In this document: positions 10,785 to 21,955 of the stretch, piece after piece
Numbering within the stretch: the first letter of the stretch is position 1
How the letters are laid out: each line of letters begins with the position of its first letter
Source of the DNA: Elephas maximus indicus
Taxonomy: Eukaryota; Chordata; Mammalia; Proboscidea; Elephantidae
DNA length: 64,000 bases
NCBI RefSeq assembly: GCF_024166365.1
Contig: NC_064827.1
Location: 48,822,635-48,886,634 of the forward strand
Direction: 5' to 3'
Notes under the pieces: generated by a model
Database searches by the model: none
What the model was told of the DNA's origin: nothing
What the model saw: only the letters and a program-made list of their open reading frames with translations
Made by a program: the position numbers and the translations under genes

Positions 10785-10975
10785 AACTGCCCAGGGACAT
10801 AGGTATCATTTGGAGGGCTGGTTAAAACACAGATGCGGGGCCCCAGCCCGGAGTGTCTGACTTAATAGGTCTGGGGAGGGGCCCAAGAACTGGATTTCTA
10901 ACAAGTTCCCAGGTGATGCCGCTGCTGCTGCCGAACCAGGGACCACACTGTAAGAACCGCTGGCTGGAGTAGAGC
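10785..10975. repeat. MER5-like hAT DNA transposon
   Basis: ggttaaaacacagatgcggg, cggagtgtctgacttaatag, caagttcccaggtgatgccg, ending gtaagaaccgctgg. This is the order of MER5-type non-autonomous hAT elements. Confidence 0.6.
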
Positions 10976-11559
10976 TTTTCCAGATACCACCAGCCCTACC
11001 AAGGACCAAAGGCAGGCCCACTGAAGCCATTTATGAGGGTTGACTGGGCATCCGTGTGTACCAGACTTTTCACTGATGATATGTAGATACGTGTTATGCT
11101 GATGGAGAAGGGTGGACGTGGGTGGTGAAGCTGAGGAGGCCCTTTGCCGTTCAAAAACGAAGAAAGAAAGTTACTTCTTGCATTTGCCGGAGCTTGAGAG
11201 CCTTACAGGTGCCCGGACCCTGGTGACTGCAGCTGCTCCAGCCTGTCCCCAGAGCTGGCCAAGGGGAAGGAGGGCCATTTGTCTTGGGGCGGGGGGGGGG
11301 GGGAGCGGCACAGAGAACAGATTCACAGGTCATCCGTCAATTTTGCCCTCCAATTTCCTCATGTTCTCAGATTTCAGGGACTAGTCTATGAATGGAGAGA
11401 TAAGCCACAGCCTGCAAAAAGAGGAACACAGAGCCAGAAGATTTTCATTGAATTAATTAAATTTATGTTTTTGAAAAGAAAGAAAAAAAAAAGTTAGAAG
11501 GAACAGAAATGCATCAGAAAAAGGGGGTTGTTCCAAACTCAGTGGCTACAGGTAAGAGA
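10976..11559. other. intergenic, with a G13 tract
   Basis: No gene seen. An uninterrupted run of 13 G (11291-11303) lies in GC-rich sequence and is a likely polymorphic or sequencing-error-prone site. Confidence 0.5.
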
Positions 11560-12550
11560 AAGTAAAGCCTCAAGGGCCCATGAATATCCTAGTGTTCCAG
11601 CACTATTTGTTGAAAGGACTATCCTTTCTCCACTGAACTGCCTTCACCTCTTTTTCAAAAATCAGGTGTCCACACGTGTCTATTTCTGGACTCTCCATTC
11701 AGTTCCACTGATTCTTTGTTGATTTTGACACCAAATACCACACGGTGTTAATTACCATAGCTTTTTATAATAGGTCTTGAAATCAGGTAGTGTTAATCCT
11801 CCAACTTGGTTCTTTTTCGAACTTGTTTGGGCTATATTAAGCCTTTTGAAATTTTATGTGAATTTTAGAATCAGTTTGCCAATTTCTACAAAAAAAAAAA
11901 AAAACCCTATTGGGAATCTGATTGTGATTGAGTTGGATCTTTAGATCAATTTGGGAACGACTGTCATCTTACCAATATTGATTCTTCTGACCCATGGACA
12001 CAGTATACCACTATATTTTTTAGGTTTTATTTATTTCTCTCAGCTGTGTTTTGTTGTTTTTAGGGTACAAGTCTTTCACATCTTTTGCCAAATTTATACC
12101 TAAGCCTTTTGTATTTTTTATGCTATTGAAAATGGCATTTTTTAAAATTTGGGTTTCCAATTGTTTGCTGCTTGTATGTGGAAACATAACTGATTTTTGT
12201 ATATGTATTTTGTATCCTGCAGCCTTGCTAAACTCACTAGTTCTAGTAGTTTTAGTGTACAGTCCATGAGATTTTTTCCATAGATGATTATGCTGCCTAT
12301 GAACAAGGATAGTTTTATTTCTTCTTTTCCAAAATGGATGTCTTTCATTTCTTTTTCTTGCCTTAATGAACCAACTAGAACCTCTGGTACAATGCTGAGT
12401 AGAAGTGTGAGAGTGGAAATTCTTATCTTGTTCCTGATCTCAGGCTTAAAGCATTTGGACTTTCACCATTAAGTATGATATTAGCTGATATTCTTTATCA
12501 CATTGAGAAAGTCCTCTTCTCCTAGTTTGCTGAGTGTTTTTGTCAGGAAT
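11560..12550 (-). mobile_element. L1 LINE ORF2 fragment
   Basis: The plus strand reads as the complement of mammalian L1 ORF2: ttccagcactatttgttgaa, tttgccaatttctaca, gggaatctgattgtgattga, tatcctgcagccttgctaaa and atcttgttcctgatctcagg, all in the expected antisense order. Frames are broken (stops and an A14 tract at 11890-11903), so it is a dead 5'- and 3'-truncated copy. Confidence 0.8.
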
Positions 12551-12869
12551 GAATGTTGATTTCTACTGACACAGAAATCATAGTGAGTACGGATGAGTCA
12601 AAACTCAAGAGCGTCCTCTGCTTTCTATCAAAAAGAAGGAAAGGGGCGGGGGGAACCACTCTTTCCAATGGAAGGAGCCTGTCTCAGAAGCTGAGCTTGC
12701 CCCAGCCTCTGTGCCTCTCTCCTTGGCTGGTATTCCTAGCATTTGAACCCTGGCCTGTGGACTCCAATGCCAATGCTTTTTCTTCTACACCAAACTGCCT
12801 GAAGACTTTGACTCCAGACCACTGCCTGGTCAAGGCTCTAACATGAATGAAATCTCAGAGCCATCAAAG

Positions 12870-13235
12870 GTATAAAGTAGTAGCTGTCATTTACTGAGTA
12901 CTTTTGAAACAATGAGATCCAGAGCTGGGACCCGGGTGTGGTGAGTGAGGCATCTAGGATGCAAAATTTAAGGAGGTACTCGCATGACCCTCGGTGCCTC
13001 ATTGACTTCACCTTGGTCCTGGCTTTGCAAAGTACTATGCTAAACACTTTACCTGCATTCCTTCCCTTAATCCTCAGAACAATGATATGGCAGTAGCTGC
13101 TATGATTATTCCTATTTTACATAAGAGGAAACAAAGGCTCAGAGAGGTGAAGTGACTTGCCCAAGGTCACAAAAGTGGTAGAGCTGGAATTTGAATCGAA
13201 GTCTGTTCATGTTTGGTTTATGCTCTTAACCTCTA
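12870..13235 (-). repeat. MIR SINE, possibly interrupted
   Basis: gtagctgtcatttactgag starts an antisense MIR that seems to resume at 13025 (aagtactatgctaaacactt) and runs through aggctcagagaggtgaagtg to tggaatttgaatcgaagtc. The 12905-13020 part is not MIR-like. Confidence 0.6.
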
Positions 13236-13239
13236 AATC

Positions 13240-13412
13240 AGTGGTTCTCAACTCTATTGTGAATCAGAATAATCTCGAAGGCCGGTTAAAACTCAGATTG
13301 CTGGGCCACACCCCAGAGTTTCTGACCCAGTAGGTCTGTGGTGCATCTGATGCTGTGCTGTAAGTGATGTTGCTGCCACTGGTCAGGGGAACAAACTTTG
13401 AGAACCACTATA
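13240..13412. repeat. MER5A-like hAT element
   Basis: Opens agtggttctcaactctattg and closes actttgagaaccact, giving inverted terminal repeats of about 15 bp. Internal landmarks are ccccagagtttctgacccag and taggtctg. Confidence 0.75.
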
Positions 13413-13479
13413 CCATGCTATACTTCCTCTTCCACAGCCCGTATTCATCAGATCTTGGGAGCATGAAGATTCAAGACTC

Positions 13480-13945
13480 TGGTAGGCTAAATAATGGTCC
13501 CCCAAAGGGCACCCATGTCCTAAAACCTGAAACCTGTGAATGTTACCTTACATGACAAGAGGGACTTTGCAGATGTGATCAAGTTAAGGATCTTGAAATA
13601 AGATGATTATCCAGTGGGCCCTAAACACATTCGCATGTATCCTTATGAAAGGGAGGCAGAGAAAGATCTGACACACACAGTAGAAGACAATGTGACCATG
13701 AAGGCAAAGTCAGAGTGATACGGCCACAAGCCAAGGACTGCCAACAGCCACTACAGCCTGAAAAACACAAGGAACAGATATTTCCCTACCAGCTTCTGGA
13801 GGGAGCGAGACACTGCTAACACCTTGATTTTAGCCCAGTGAAATGGATTTTGAACTTCTGGCCTACAGAATTGTGAGAGAATAAATTTTCCGGAAGTCAC
13901 CAAGTTTGTGGTTATTTGTTACAGCAGTCGTAGGAAACTAATACA
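13480..13945 (+). mobile_element. MLT1-type MaLR LTR (solo)
   Basis: gtaggctaaataatggtccc, gactttgcagatgtgatcaa, attatccagtgggccc, accttgattttagcccag, gaaactaatacag at the end. Similar layout to the LTR at 42972-43472. Confidence 0.75.
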
Positions 13946-14687
13946 GCAACTAAAGAGAGAATTGGAAGGCTCTGCCAGATCCCTCTGGCTTGTGAAGAGT
14001 GTGAAAGCTTCAATCTCCCAGGACCAGATGGAGAGTTTCCAGTGTCACCCCTGCAAATGTTTGCACCACAACCCAATTCTACAACAACTCACGCAGAAAT
14101 CAATAAGCCCTTATGAGTCCAATTTGGGGATGAAGTGACCAGTGCTAAGCGGACCTCTGTGGGAACTTATTCATCTTAAAAGAATGCCTGACATTTATTC
14201 TGAAAGGCATCTTTCTATAGACCCTCGATTCTTGTAGTGCAAAATGGTATTTTTTCTATATATTTTTTATTATCTTTCAAATGTTTTCTAATTTATTCCT
14301 AGGCATTGGTATCAGAGGACATGGTACATCAAAATTTTAAAGCTTTTGAATAAAGGCCATTGCAAAATAACACAGAGGAAAGAAAAACCAACTTAGAGCT
14401 ATTCAACATGGTATGAAAAGCAGACTTAAAGCAACTTAAAGTGTAAAAAAAAAAAAACAACTTAAAGTAGGTTTGGCAAAATCTCCAAGTGTGAAACATG
14501 TGGTAACATTTCAGAGTTGAACTCAGTGTCTGAGGGGTTAAATTTTTCTTTAATCTCCTAAATCTTTGGTCCCTGAGACCTCCCCCTCCCCCATTCGTCT
14601 GCACTTTGCCCTAAAGTACAAGAAGGAAAAGGCCAATTTAATTCATTCAATTGGTCTTTATCAGGAGGATCCCAAAGCCTCCAGGGC
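13946..14687. other. intergenic, no gene seen
   Basis: Mixed AT-rich sequence with an A12 tract near 14446. Nothing recognised. Confidence 0.45.
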
Positions 14688-14795
14688 AGCTGTTCTCCGT
14701 CCTAGCTGCACACTGGGATTACCAGGCCACACTGAGGCCAGTCATACCAAAATCTCTGGGAGTGGCACCAGGCATCAGTGTTTTCGAAAGCCTCC
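14688..14795. repeat. MER5-like fragment
   Basis: agctgcacactgggattacc, aaaatctctgggagtggc, accaggcatcagtgttttcg: a partial hAT-type element. Confidence 0.5.
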
Positions 14796-15084
14796 CAGAC
14801 AGGGGCAGATTAACCAGTAAACACAGTACGCAGCCGTTTACATCAAGCAAGTGATGCAGGGGCTGATTTGTGTTTATTTACTAATCTGTAGTGAATTTCA
14901 CAGGGGTTTGGCCTCATCACCACATCTCCACCGCCTTCCAGGCCCTGATTCCCTGCTCTTTCTCCAGGGACTACACCTGAGAACAATGTTTCAGAATCCT
15001 GAATATTCCCTCCTGGAGTGAGCTGCTTCCTCAGAATACGGAGACAGCTGCTGCCCAGGCTCTGGTTCTGGCCTGAAGAGGGAG

Positions 15085-15205
15085 AGCACTCCTGTTTGTT
15101 GAAGGCCTTCTAGATGCTAGCCTAGTGTCATCCGTGGTAACCCCGAGACAGGCATCACTGTCTTTTTTGCAGAGGGCGCACTGACATTCAGAAGGGTGAA
15201 GTGGA
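15085..15205 (-). repeat. MIR fragment, weak
   Basis: ttgttgaaggccttctagat, ggcatcactgtcttttttgc, cattcagaagggtgaagtg resemble decayed antisense MIR. Confidence 0.4.
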
Positions 15206-15385
15206 GCGGGACTGTGGGACTCCCAAAGATGAATGATTTTATGAATTCTGCACAGATTGGCAAGATAATTTCTCAGTGTTGTACCAATTTACACGACCAC
15301 CACCAATACACACACAAGCTCTTTCTTCTTGCCTTTGTCTGTATTGGGTCATGGTGTTCCCACCGCCCTGTATAATGTATATGAA

Positions 15386-16071
15386 ATGGTGCTGTGGTAG
15401 ATTAAAGATGACCACAGAACCTTTTGCTTCCTCTTTTATTGAGAACCCATTGCCTTGAGTCAATTCTGACTCAAAGCGACCCTATAGGATAGAGTAGAAC
15501 TGCCTCATAGGGTTTCCAAGGAGTGACTGGTGGATTTCAACTGCCAATCTTTTGGTTAGCAGCCAAGCTCTTAACTACTGCGCCACCAGGGCTCCTGTCT
15601 ATTGAGAGGTGGAGTCTAATTTCCGTCCTTTTGAATCTGGGCTGGGTAATTCAGTGATTTGCTTGACCAACAGTATGTGGCAGGAGTGATGATCTGGGAC
15701 TTGGGAGGCTAAGTTGTAAAAACGTTGCAGTTTCTGCCTAAGTCCCTCCAGAACCATTGTTTTGGGGGATATCAGCTACCATGTGAGAAGTCTGACCACT
15801 CCAAGGAGACTACCATGCTGGGGAGGCCAGGTGGAAGAGGCCCGCCTGCCAGCCTCCCCACCTAGGTGCCAGACCTGTGGGTGAAGCTACCTTGGGTCCC
15901 CTTGGCCCATCTGGCAGCTGAGTACCACTGAGTGCCCTCAGATGCCACAAGGAATGAAGGAGTGACTCAGCCAAGCCCTGCCTAAACCGTGAAATACAGT
16001 AAAATGGTGGTTGTTTTCAGCCTCTAAGTTTTAGGATAGTTTGTTATGCAAGAACAGATAATTGGAACAGG
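15386..16071 (+). mobile_element. MaLR-like LTR interrupted by an AfroSINE
   Basis: Starts gctgtggtagattaaagatg and ends gtttgttatgcaagaacaga followed by taattggaaca. The typical internal order is present: gaatctgggctgggtaattc, gcttgaccaacagtatgtgg, ccatgtgagaagtctgacc, cctctaagttttagg. Positions 15445-15599 are a later SINE insertion. The LTR is therefore older than the AfroSINE burst. Confidence 0.65.
15445..15599 (-). repeat. AfroSINE inside an LTR, 8-bp TSD
   Basis: Antisense short-form AfroSINE from acccattgccttgagtcaat to gcgccaccagggctcctgtc. TATTGAGA sits on both sides (15437-15444 and 15600-15607), an 8-bp target-site duplication. Confidence 0.88.
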
Positions 16072-16412
16072 TGCCTCTATGTTGCTTTGATTTGCATTTG
16101 CATTTTTCCAGGTATTTGGATTTGTGATTTTTTTTTTTTTCCAGTCAACAGCCTTTGCCAGTTGGCCTTCCTTTGTTCCTGGATGAGACTTTGCCTCTGC
16201 TTTCTCACCCTTACATAACTTGTCTGGGAGGCTGCAAAGCTAACTCCCACATTACAGGGGAAGGTGCTGGTGCCTAGGCAATTTCTACTTGAACAACGCC
16301 GGACTTTCCTTCCAGCTCTCAGAGTTCATGACTTCGATGTCCTGAATGATGGGGTGGGAAAAGGAGATTTGTCTTTTGAACACTACATCCATATCCAACT
16401 GATCATGGCTTA

Positions 16413-16868
16413 TTGTTGTGTGCCATCGAGTCGATTCTGGCTCATAGCGACCCTATAGACAGAGTAGAACTGCGCCGTACAGGACAGAGTAGAACTGCCT
16501 CATAGGGTTTCCTAGGCTGTAATCTTTGCCAAGGAACCCTGGTGGCACAGTGGTTAAGCTCTCAGCTGTTAACCAAAAGGTCAGTGGCTTGAACCCACCA
16601 GCCGCTCCACAGGAGAAAGTTGTGGCAGTCTGCTTCTGTAAAGATTTATAGCCTTGGAAACCCTATAGGGTAGTTTTACCCTGTTCTGTAGGGTCTCTAT
16701 AAGTCACAACTCACTTGATGGCAATGGGTTTTTGTTTTTTTTTTTTAATTTAATCTTTACTGGAGCAGATTGCCGGGTCTTTTCTCCCTCGGAGCCACTG
16801 GTGAGTTCAAATTGCCAACCTTTTGGTTAGCAGCCAAGGGCTTACCCGTTGCACCACCAGGGCTCCTC
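16413..16868 (-). repeat. AfroSINE interrupted by a second AfroSINE, 12-bp TSD
   Basis: The outer element reads antisense: gtgccatcgagtcgattctg ... ggctgtaatcttt, then after the insertion taatctttactggagcag ... gcaccaccagggctcct. GATCATGGCTTA flanks it exactly (16401-16412 and 16869-16880). Near 16465-16500 the segment acagagtagaactgc is present twice, a small internal duplication. Confidence 0.92.
16528..16750 (+). repeat. AfroSINE nested in another AfroSINE
   Basis: Sense, full-length copy: ggaaccctggtggcacagtg, gtggcttgaacccaccagc, ttgtggcagtctgcttctgt, ending atggcaatgggtttttg plus a T-rich tail. Flanked by TAATCTTT (16520-16527 and 16751-16758), an 8-bp duplication of the outer SINE. 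Inserted in opposite orientation to its host. Confidence 0.92.
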
Positions 16869-17329
16869 GATCATGGCTTACTGAGTGCTAAAATTAAAGA
16901 CATGTAGAAAGCCAACTAAGCATCGTTTCAGTGCTCTTCCACGAGATGTGCCTTTTAAGTGGATCCATAGCAACCAGCGAACACAGAAATAAGAGAATCC
17001 TTAAGCCGTGAATGGTTTCTGCAGGGACATAATTTTTTGTCCCTTGAAGAAAAATACACTTTTGTATTTTCTTTTTGCGTGTGCTTTGTATTTGTTTCAT
17101 AACACATGAAAGCACTCTAAAGACACTTAATAACTGATGGGCAGATTCTCATCTCAACTTACCTTCACCTCCACTAATGGTGTTTCTTCCTGCTAAAAGC
17201 ATCTATGGTTATTTGTTTTGTTTTGGAGGGATTTGAACTTTTTTAAAAATGTAGAGATACAATAACATTAGAGAACTTAGAAAACAAGGAAAAAATCCAC
17301 AAGCCTACCACTGTGAGATAGAGACAATA

Positions 17330-17720
17330 CTTTTTATAGTCTCTTCATGTTTTTACAAATAATGTGTGTGCAAATATTCTCCTGAAACCTTTCACTTAAT
17401 ATTTCTATAATAAGCATTTGCCATGATCCTTCATAAACTTCATATCCATAATTTTAAATGACTACAGAATATTTCTTTAATGTCCGTACCGTAATTTACT
17501 TAACCACCCCACCCCCTTTTTGAATCTTTGAGCTATTTCCAGTTTTTCAATAAGCAACTCTTTGATGAATATTTTTCTGCATATGGTCTTTTCCATATTT
17601 CAGGGTATTTTCTTAGGCGAGTTTCCCAGAAGGGGATTACTGAGTCGAAGTGTATGAACATTTTTATGGCTTCAAAGTATCTTTTGAAGAAGGTAGGTGT
17701 TCCATTTCATGAGGTTCCCA
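17330..17720 (-). repeat. L1-like LINE fragment
   Basis: tttgagctatttccagtttt, gaatatttttctgcatatgg, cccagaaggggattactgag: a segment often seen in antisense old L1. Same type as 34165-34690 and 40385-40740. Confidence 0.5.
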
Positions 17721-18349
17721 AACATAAAAGGAAATTTGGCTTCAAAAAGTCCCTTGTAACACATGTATGTTAAAATTTGAGCAATGAGCCATTCCTATAA
17801 TTTTCTTAAGTATTTAGAGCTTGCCCTTTTAAATTAAAACATTATAAAAAGTTGCTTATTTTATTTGGGTATTTAATGACAATCTTTAAAAAAATTTTTT
17901 TTTTTTACAATTTCTAACTTTTGTAAAAAGAATTCACAAAGCACAGTTAAGCTTGTCTCAATGACACACGTCATCAGGATAACCAGCAATCACTTCACTG
18001 TGCTCAGTACCCGCCTGCTTTCAGGAGTTTCTGTGGTGGGGGAGGCTACTGGCTTCCGCAGTAAATTGCCCAGAGTAGGTAAGATTCTAGCCTCTACTGC
18101 TTCAAGCAATGGACAATCGTTTGCCTCTCTTTGGGCAGCTGGTTTTGGGAGACAGAGCAGGAATAGTGTAACTTAACAGAAGTAATGAGGGCTTTCACTC
18201 TAGCACTGAGATTTTTAAATAAAGTAGTATGAGTGACAGCAGACAAGTGATTCTTACAGTAAGATGAATTTCATGTTTCCTTCCACTGAGGCTGATTCAA
18301 AGAGCTTTGAAATTGTCACATTCTAATATGGGGTGTTGTACTTCTTCAG
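17721..18349. other. intergenic, no gene seen
   Basis: AT-rich at first, then unique-looking sequence from about 17960 to 18340. No gene supported. Confidence 0.45.
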
Positions 18350-18643
18350 CAACAACCAGAATGCTCCTTAGAAGCCAGGATGGCGAGAATGCGTCTTACA
18401 TACTTTGGATATGTTGTCAGGAGGGATCAGTCCCTGGAGAAGGACATCATGCTTGGTACAGGAGAAGGTCAGTGAAAAAGATGAAGACCCTCAATGAGAT
18501 GGATTGACACAGCGGCTGCAACAATGGGCTCAAGCATAACAACGATTACAAGGATGGCACAGGACTGGGCAGTGTTTCTTTCTGTTGTGCATGAGGTGGC
18601 TGAGTTGGAACTGACTCCAGGGCACGTAACAACAACAACAAAT
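18350..18643 (+). mobile_element. RTE LINE 3' end fragment
   Basis: aatgctccttagaagccagg, tactttggatatgttgtcag, ggagaaggacatcatgcttg, aacaatgggctcaagcataa and a final ggcacgtaacaacaacaaca. Matches the end of the longer copy 100 bp downstream (19520-19812) in the same orientation, with frame damage. Confidence 0.85.
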
Positions 18644-18756
18644 ATGGGTTGTGGCCTATTTGTGGGTCATGAAATCTGTTTAATGGTTCTCCACCAGTAT
18701 CTCTTTTAATAAATTGGAACGGAATAAAACAGAGTAGAAAATATCTGAATATGTTG

Positions 18757-19812
18757 CATGTAATATGGATAACATTGCGAAGAATGGGAATTCCAGAACA
18801 CTTAACTGTGCTCAAGAGGAACCTTTACATAGATCAAGAGGCAGCTGTTCAGACAGAACAAGGGGACGCTGATTGGTTTAAAGTCAGGAAAGGTGTGGGT
18901 CAGGGTTGTGTTCTTTCACCATACCTATTTAATCTGTATGCTGAGCAAATAATCTGAGAAGCTGGACTATATGAAGAAGAACGGGGCATCAGGATTGGAG
19001 GAAGACTCATTAACAACCTGCGTTATGCAGATGACACAACCTTGCTTGCTGAAAGTGAAGAGGACTTGAAGCACTTACTAATGAAGATCAAAGATCACAG
19101 CCTTCAGTATGGATTGAACCTCAACATAAAGAAAACAAAAATCTTCACAAATGGACCAATGAGCAACATCATGATAAACGGAGAAAAGATTAAAGTTGCC
19201 AAGGATTTCATTTTACTTGGATCCGCAATCAACAGCCATGGAAGCAGCAGTCAGGAAATTAAAAGACGCATTGCATTGGGTAAATCTGCTGCAAAGGGCC
19301 TCTTTAAAGTGTTGAAGAGCAAAGACGTCACCTTGAAGACTAAGGTGTGCCTGACCCAAGCCATGGTATTTTCAATCGCATCATATGCATGTGAAAGCTG
19401 GACAATGAATAAGGAAGACTGAAGAAGAATTGATACCTTTGAATTGTGGTGTTGGCAAAGAATATTGAATATACTATGGACTGCCAAAAGAATGAACAAA
19501 TCTGTCCTAGAAGAAGTACGGCCAGAATGCTCCTTAGAGGCAAGGATGGCGAGACTGCGTCTTACCTACTTTGGACACGTTTTCAGGAGGGATCAGTCTC
19601 TGGAGGAGGACATCACGCTTGGCAGAGTACAGGGCCAGTGGAAAAGAGGAAGACTCTCAGTGAGGTGGATTGACACAGTGGCTGCAACAATGAGCTCAAG
19701 CATAACAACCATTGTAAGGATGGCGCAGGACCAGGCAGTGTTTTGTTCTGTTGTGCATAGGGTCACTATGAGTCGGAACCGATTCTACGGCACCTAACAA
19801 CAACAACATCAC
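18757..19812 (+). pseudogene. RTE-type LINE reverse transcriptase relic (3' half of ORF)
   Basis: One reading frame (18751-19797) covers the palm to the C-terminus of a non-LTR reverse transcriptase. It includes GQGCVLSPYLFN, the catalytic YADD motif at 19024-19035, an LGSAINSHGSSSQEIKRRI segment and the C-terminal ARLRLTYFGHVFRRDQSL segment. It ends with TAA at 19795-19797 and an AAC-rich tail. Two in-frame TGA codons (18955-18957 and 19420-19422) break it but there is no frameshift over about 1 kb, so it is a young-looking, 5'-truncated dead copy. The family is the RTE clade, known as the likely mobiliser of AfroSINEs; the shared 3' end seen here supports that link. Confidence 0.9.
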
Positions 19813-20107
19813 CATTGTTACATGAAATATTTATGTCAGATGTGTGCGTTCATGGGATTGTGAAACCGAAGGTCTTGGTCCAAAAAGTTTGAAAGCCACA
19901 GTCTGCCAGTATTTCTCAGGGGGGTACAATTGTCATTTTTGGCAGAATATTTCTTTGTTATGTAGAACTGCATTGCAGAATTTAGCATCCCTGGCCCCCG
20001 TGTGCCAAATGCCAGTAGTATTCCCATTCATTGTGATGAAAGAAACTCCTCACAGCATTTCCCAATGCACCCTAAGGGTGATATTGATCATTTGTGAACC
20101 ATTGAAC
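19813..20107. other. intergenic, no gene seen
   Basis: No gene or named repeat recognised. Confidence 0.4.
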
Positions 20108-20300
20108 CGATTCTTATTCTGTGTCGTGGAGTCCGTTTCAACTCATAGTAACCCCATAGGACAATATAGGACTGCCCCATAGGCTGTGATCTTTACCAGA
20201 GAGATCTCTAGGTCTTTTCTGCCACGGAGCAGCTTTTGGGTTCCAGCCACCAACCTTTTGGTTAGCAGCCAAGCATTTAACTGTTGCCACCAGTTAACCT
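20108..20300 (-). repeat. AfroSINE
   Basis: Antisense: gtccgtttcaactcatagta, accccataggacaatatagg, gatctttaccagagagatct, ccaaccttttggttagcagc. Diverged. Confidence 0.8.
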
Positions 20301-21164
20301 ATAGGGCTGAAGAAAGAGGAAGCTACAACCTGTTGCTGGTCTAACCGACTATTCCTGCTGCTTGGTGATGATGTCCAGGATGTGTGGCTCCAGCAAAGCT
20401 GGTTTCCAAGAGACAGTGGGCAGGGGACAGTGTGGTAGATAGAAGGGGAGACAGAGGCTGTGCTTTTTGTTACATGGGCCATTCTCAGAGGCAAGGTATG
20501 GCCCTGGCCATTTGGGGACATCGGGCCTCAATCAGCGATAAAACTCCTATCACTTTGGCCAGATTTCACATCCTGTCCTCTTTGGCTTATTATCTCAAGG
20601 ATACATTTATCAACTCTCACCCTCCTTGAGACAAAATAGGTGTTAAATTTAGTGCTTCCCTATTCTTCACACATATCGGGGAAGTGGCAGTGTCAGGCGT
20701 ACTGATGAGGGGGCTGTGGGAGGATGGAAGGCAGGTGAGCCCACAAGTGTGGAGTTTTGCTCACATCCTCTTCCACAGGTCCCCTTCTCTAGTCAATGGT
20801 ATCTAGAGGATTCTCAAGTTGTCTTTACCTCAGCAGGCTTCTCATTTTTTTAAACATGAGCAGAGCCTCTGACTGGATTGGGTTTGGGATCAGATGGAAG
20901 ATTCCGTCTAGTTCTGGGCTGTGTTCACTCCAAAATCTTGAATTCTAGAGGCCTTAACTTAATAGAACACATTTTCTCTTGCTCTTTCAAGAGTGTGGTG
21001 AACAGGAAAATCCATCCGAGAGAAGTCTTGGCAGTCTGCCTGAGCTGGAAACTGCAAATATCATCGTAGGTGTTATATTTGAAACGTGAAAGTGTCATAA
21101 TGCAAGAAATGCCAAGATAGTGTTTGAGAACCAGGTGCCATAGAAATACAGACGTGAAACTTCA
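20301..21164. other. intergenic, no gene seen
   Basis: Unique-looking sequence with chance open frames only. Confidence 0.45.
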
Positions 21165-21335
21165 GTGTTCAGAAGAAGGACCAGGGAGCTCCTTAAATTC
21201 CAATTCCCAGGACCTACCTGAAGAAATTTGGATTTAGTAGGTCTTGGGCAGAGACTGGGAATCTGCACTGTCATACTTTCCTCCCAAAGTGATTCTGATA
21301 CAGGTTAAGAAACACTGGTCTGAACCATGATTGAA
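21165..21335. repeat. MER5-like hAT fragment
   Basis: gaccagggagctccttaaat, tttggatttagtaggtcttg, gggaatctgcactgtcatac, ggttaagaaacactgg. Confidence 0.6.
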
Positions 21336-21559
21336 CAATGCTATTTGGTAGAGTAACAGATTCTATGGAAGCACTTAGCAAAGCACGTGGAGATTTTGAG
21401 ACATATTGCAAGAATAAGGCATTCATTTTCAGTTATCTTTCTGATTTATAATGGTCTTGACTCTGGATGTGTGGAACTGGGAGGAGGCAGAGGTTATATC
21501 CATTTCAATTCCAAAACACAAAGAGGGCCTCATCTAATGTCTGACATATGAGCAGTATA

Positions 21560-21715
21560 AAAAACCCCTTGCCGTCAGGTTGATTCCAACTCATAGCCAC
21601 CCTATAGGACAGGGTAGAACTGCCCCCTAGAGTTTCCAAGGAGCACCTGGTGGATTCGAACTGCTGACCTTTTGGTTAGCAGCTGAACTCTTAACACTAC
21701 ACCACCAGAGTTTCC
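21560..21715 (-). repeat. AfroSINE with perfect 12-bp TSD
   Basis: Antisense short form from aaaaccccttgccgtcagg to acaccaccagagtttcc. ATGAGCAGTATA occurs exactly on each side (21548-21559 and 21716-21727). A recent, well-preserved insertion. Confidence 0.93.
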
Positions 21716-21734
21716 ATGAGCAGTATAGGGTATC

Positions 21735-21935
21735 CAAAATCAGACTGTATAGGATTAAATCCAGGGCCTGCCCCTTACTGGCTGTGTGACCTTATGTAAA
21801 TTACCTAATCTCTCTGTGTCTCAAGTTTCCCATGAACTGAAAAAGCAGTCATAATAATATAGAGGTGTTGAATGAATCAAATTATAGTGCAGGCACACAG
21901 CACTCACTAAGCATTTTTCTTTTGTGTCATTATTA
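21735..21935 (+). repeat. MIR SINE
   Basis: ttactggctgtgtgacctta, cctaatctctctgtgtctca, then cagcactcactaagcattt. Confidence 0.65.
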
Positions 21936-21955
21936 TTTAGCACCTCTGTCTGTGT

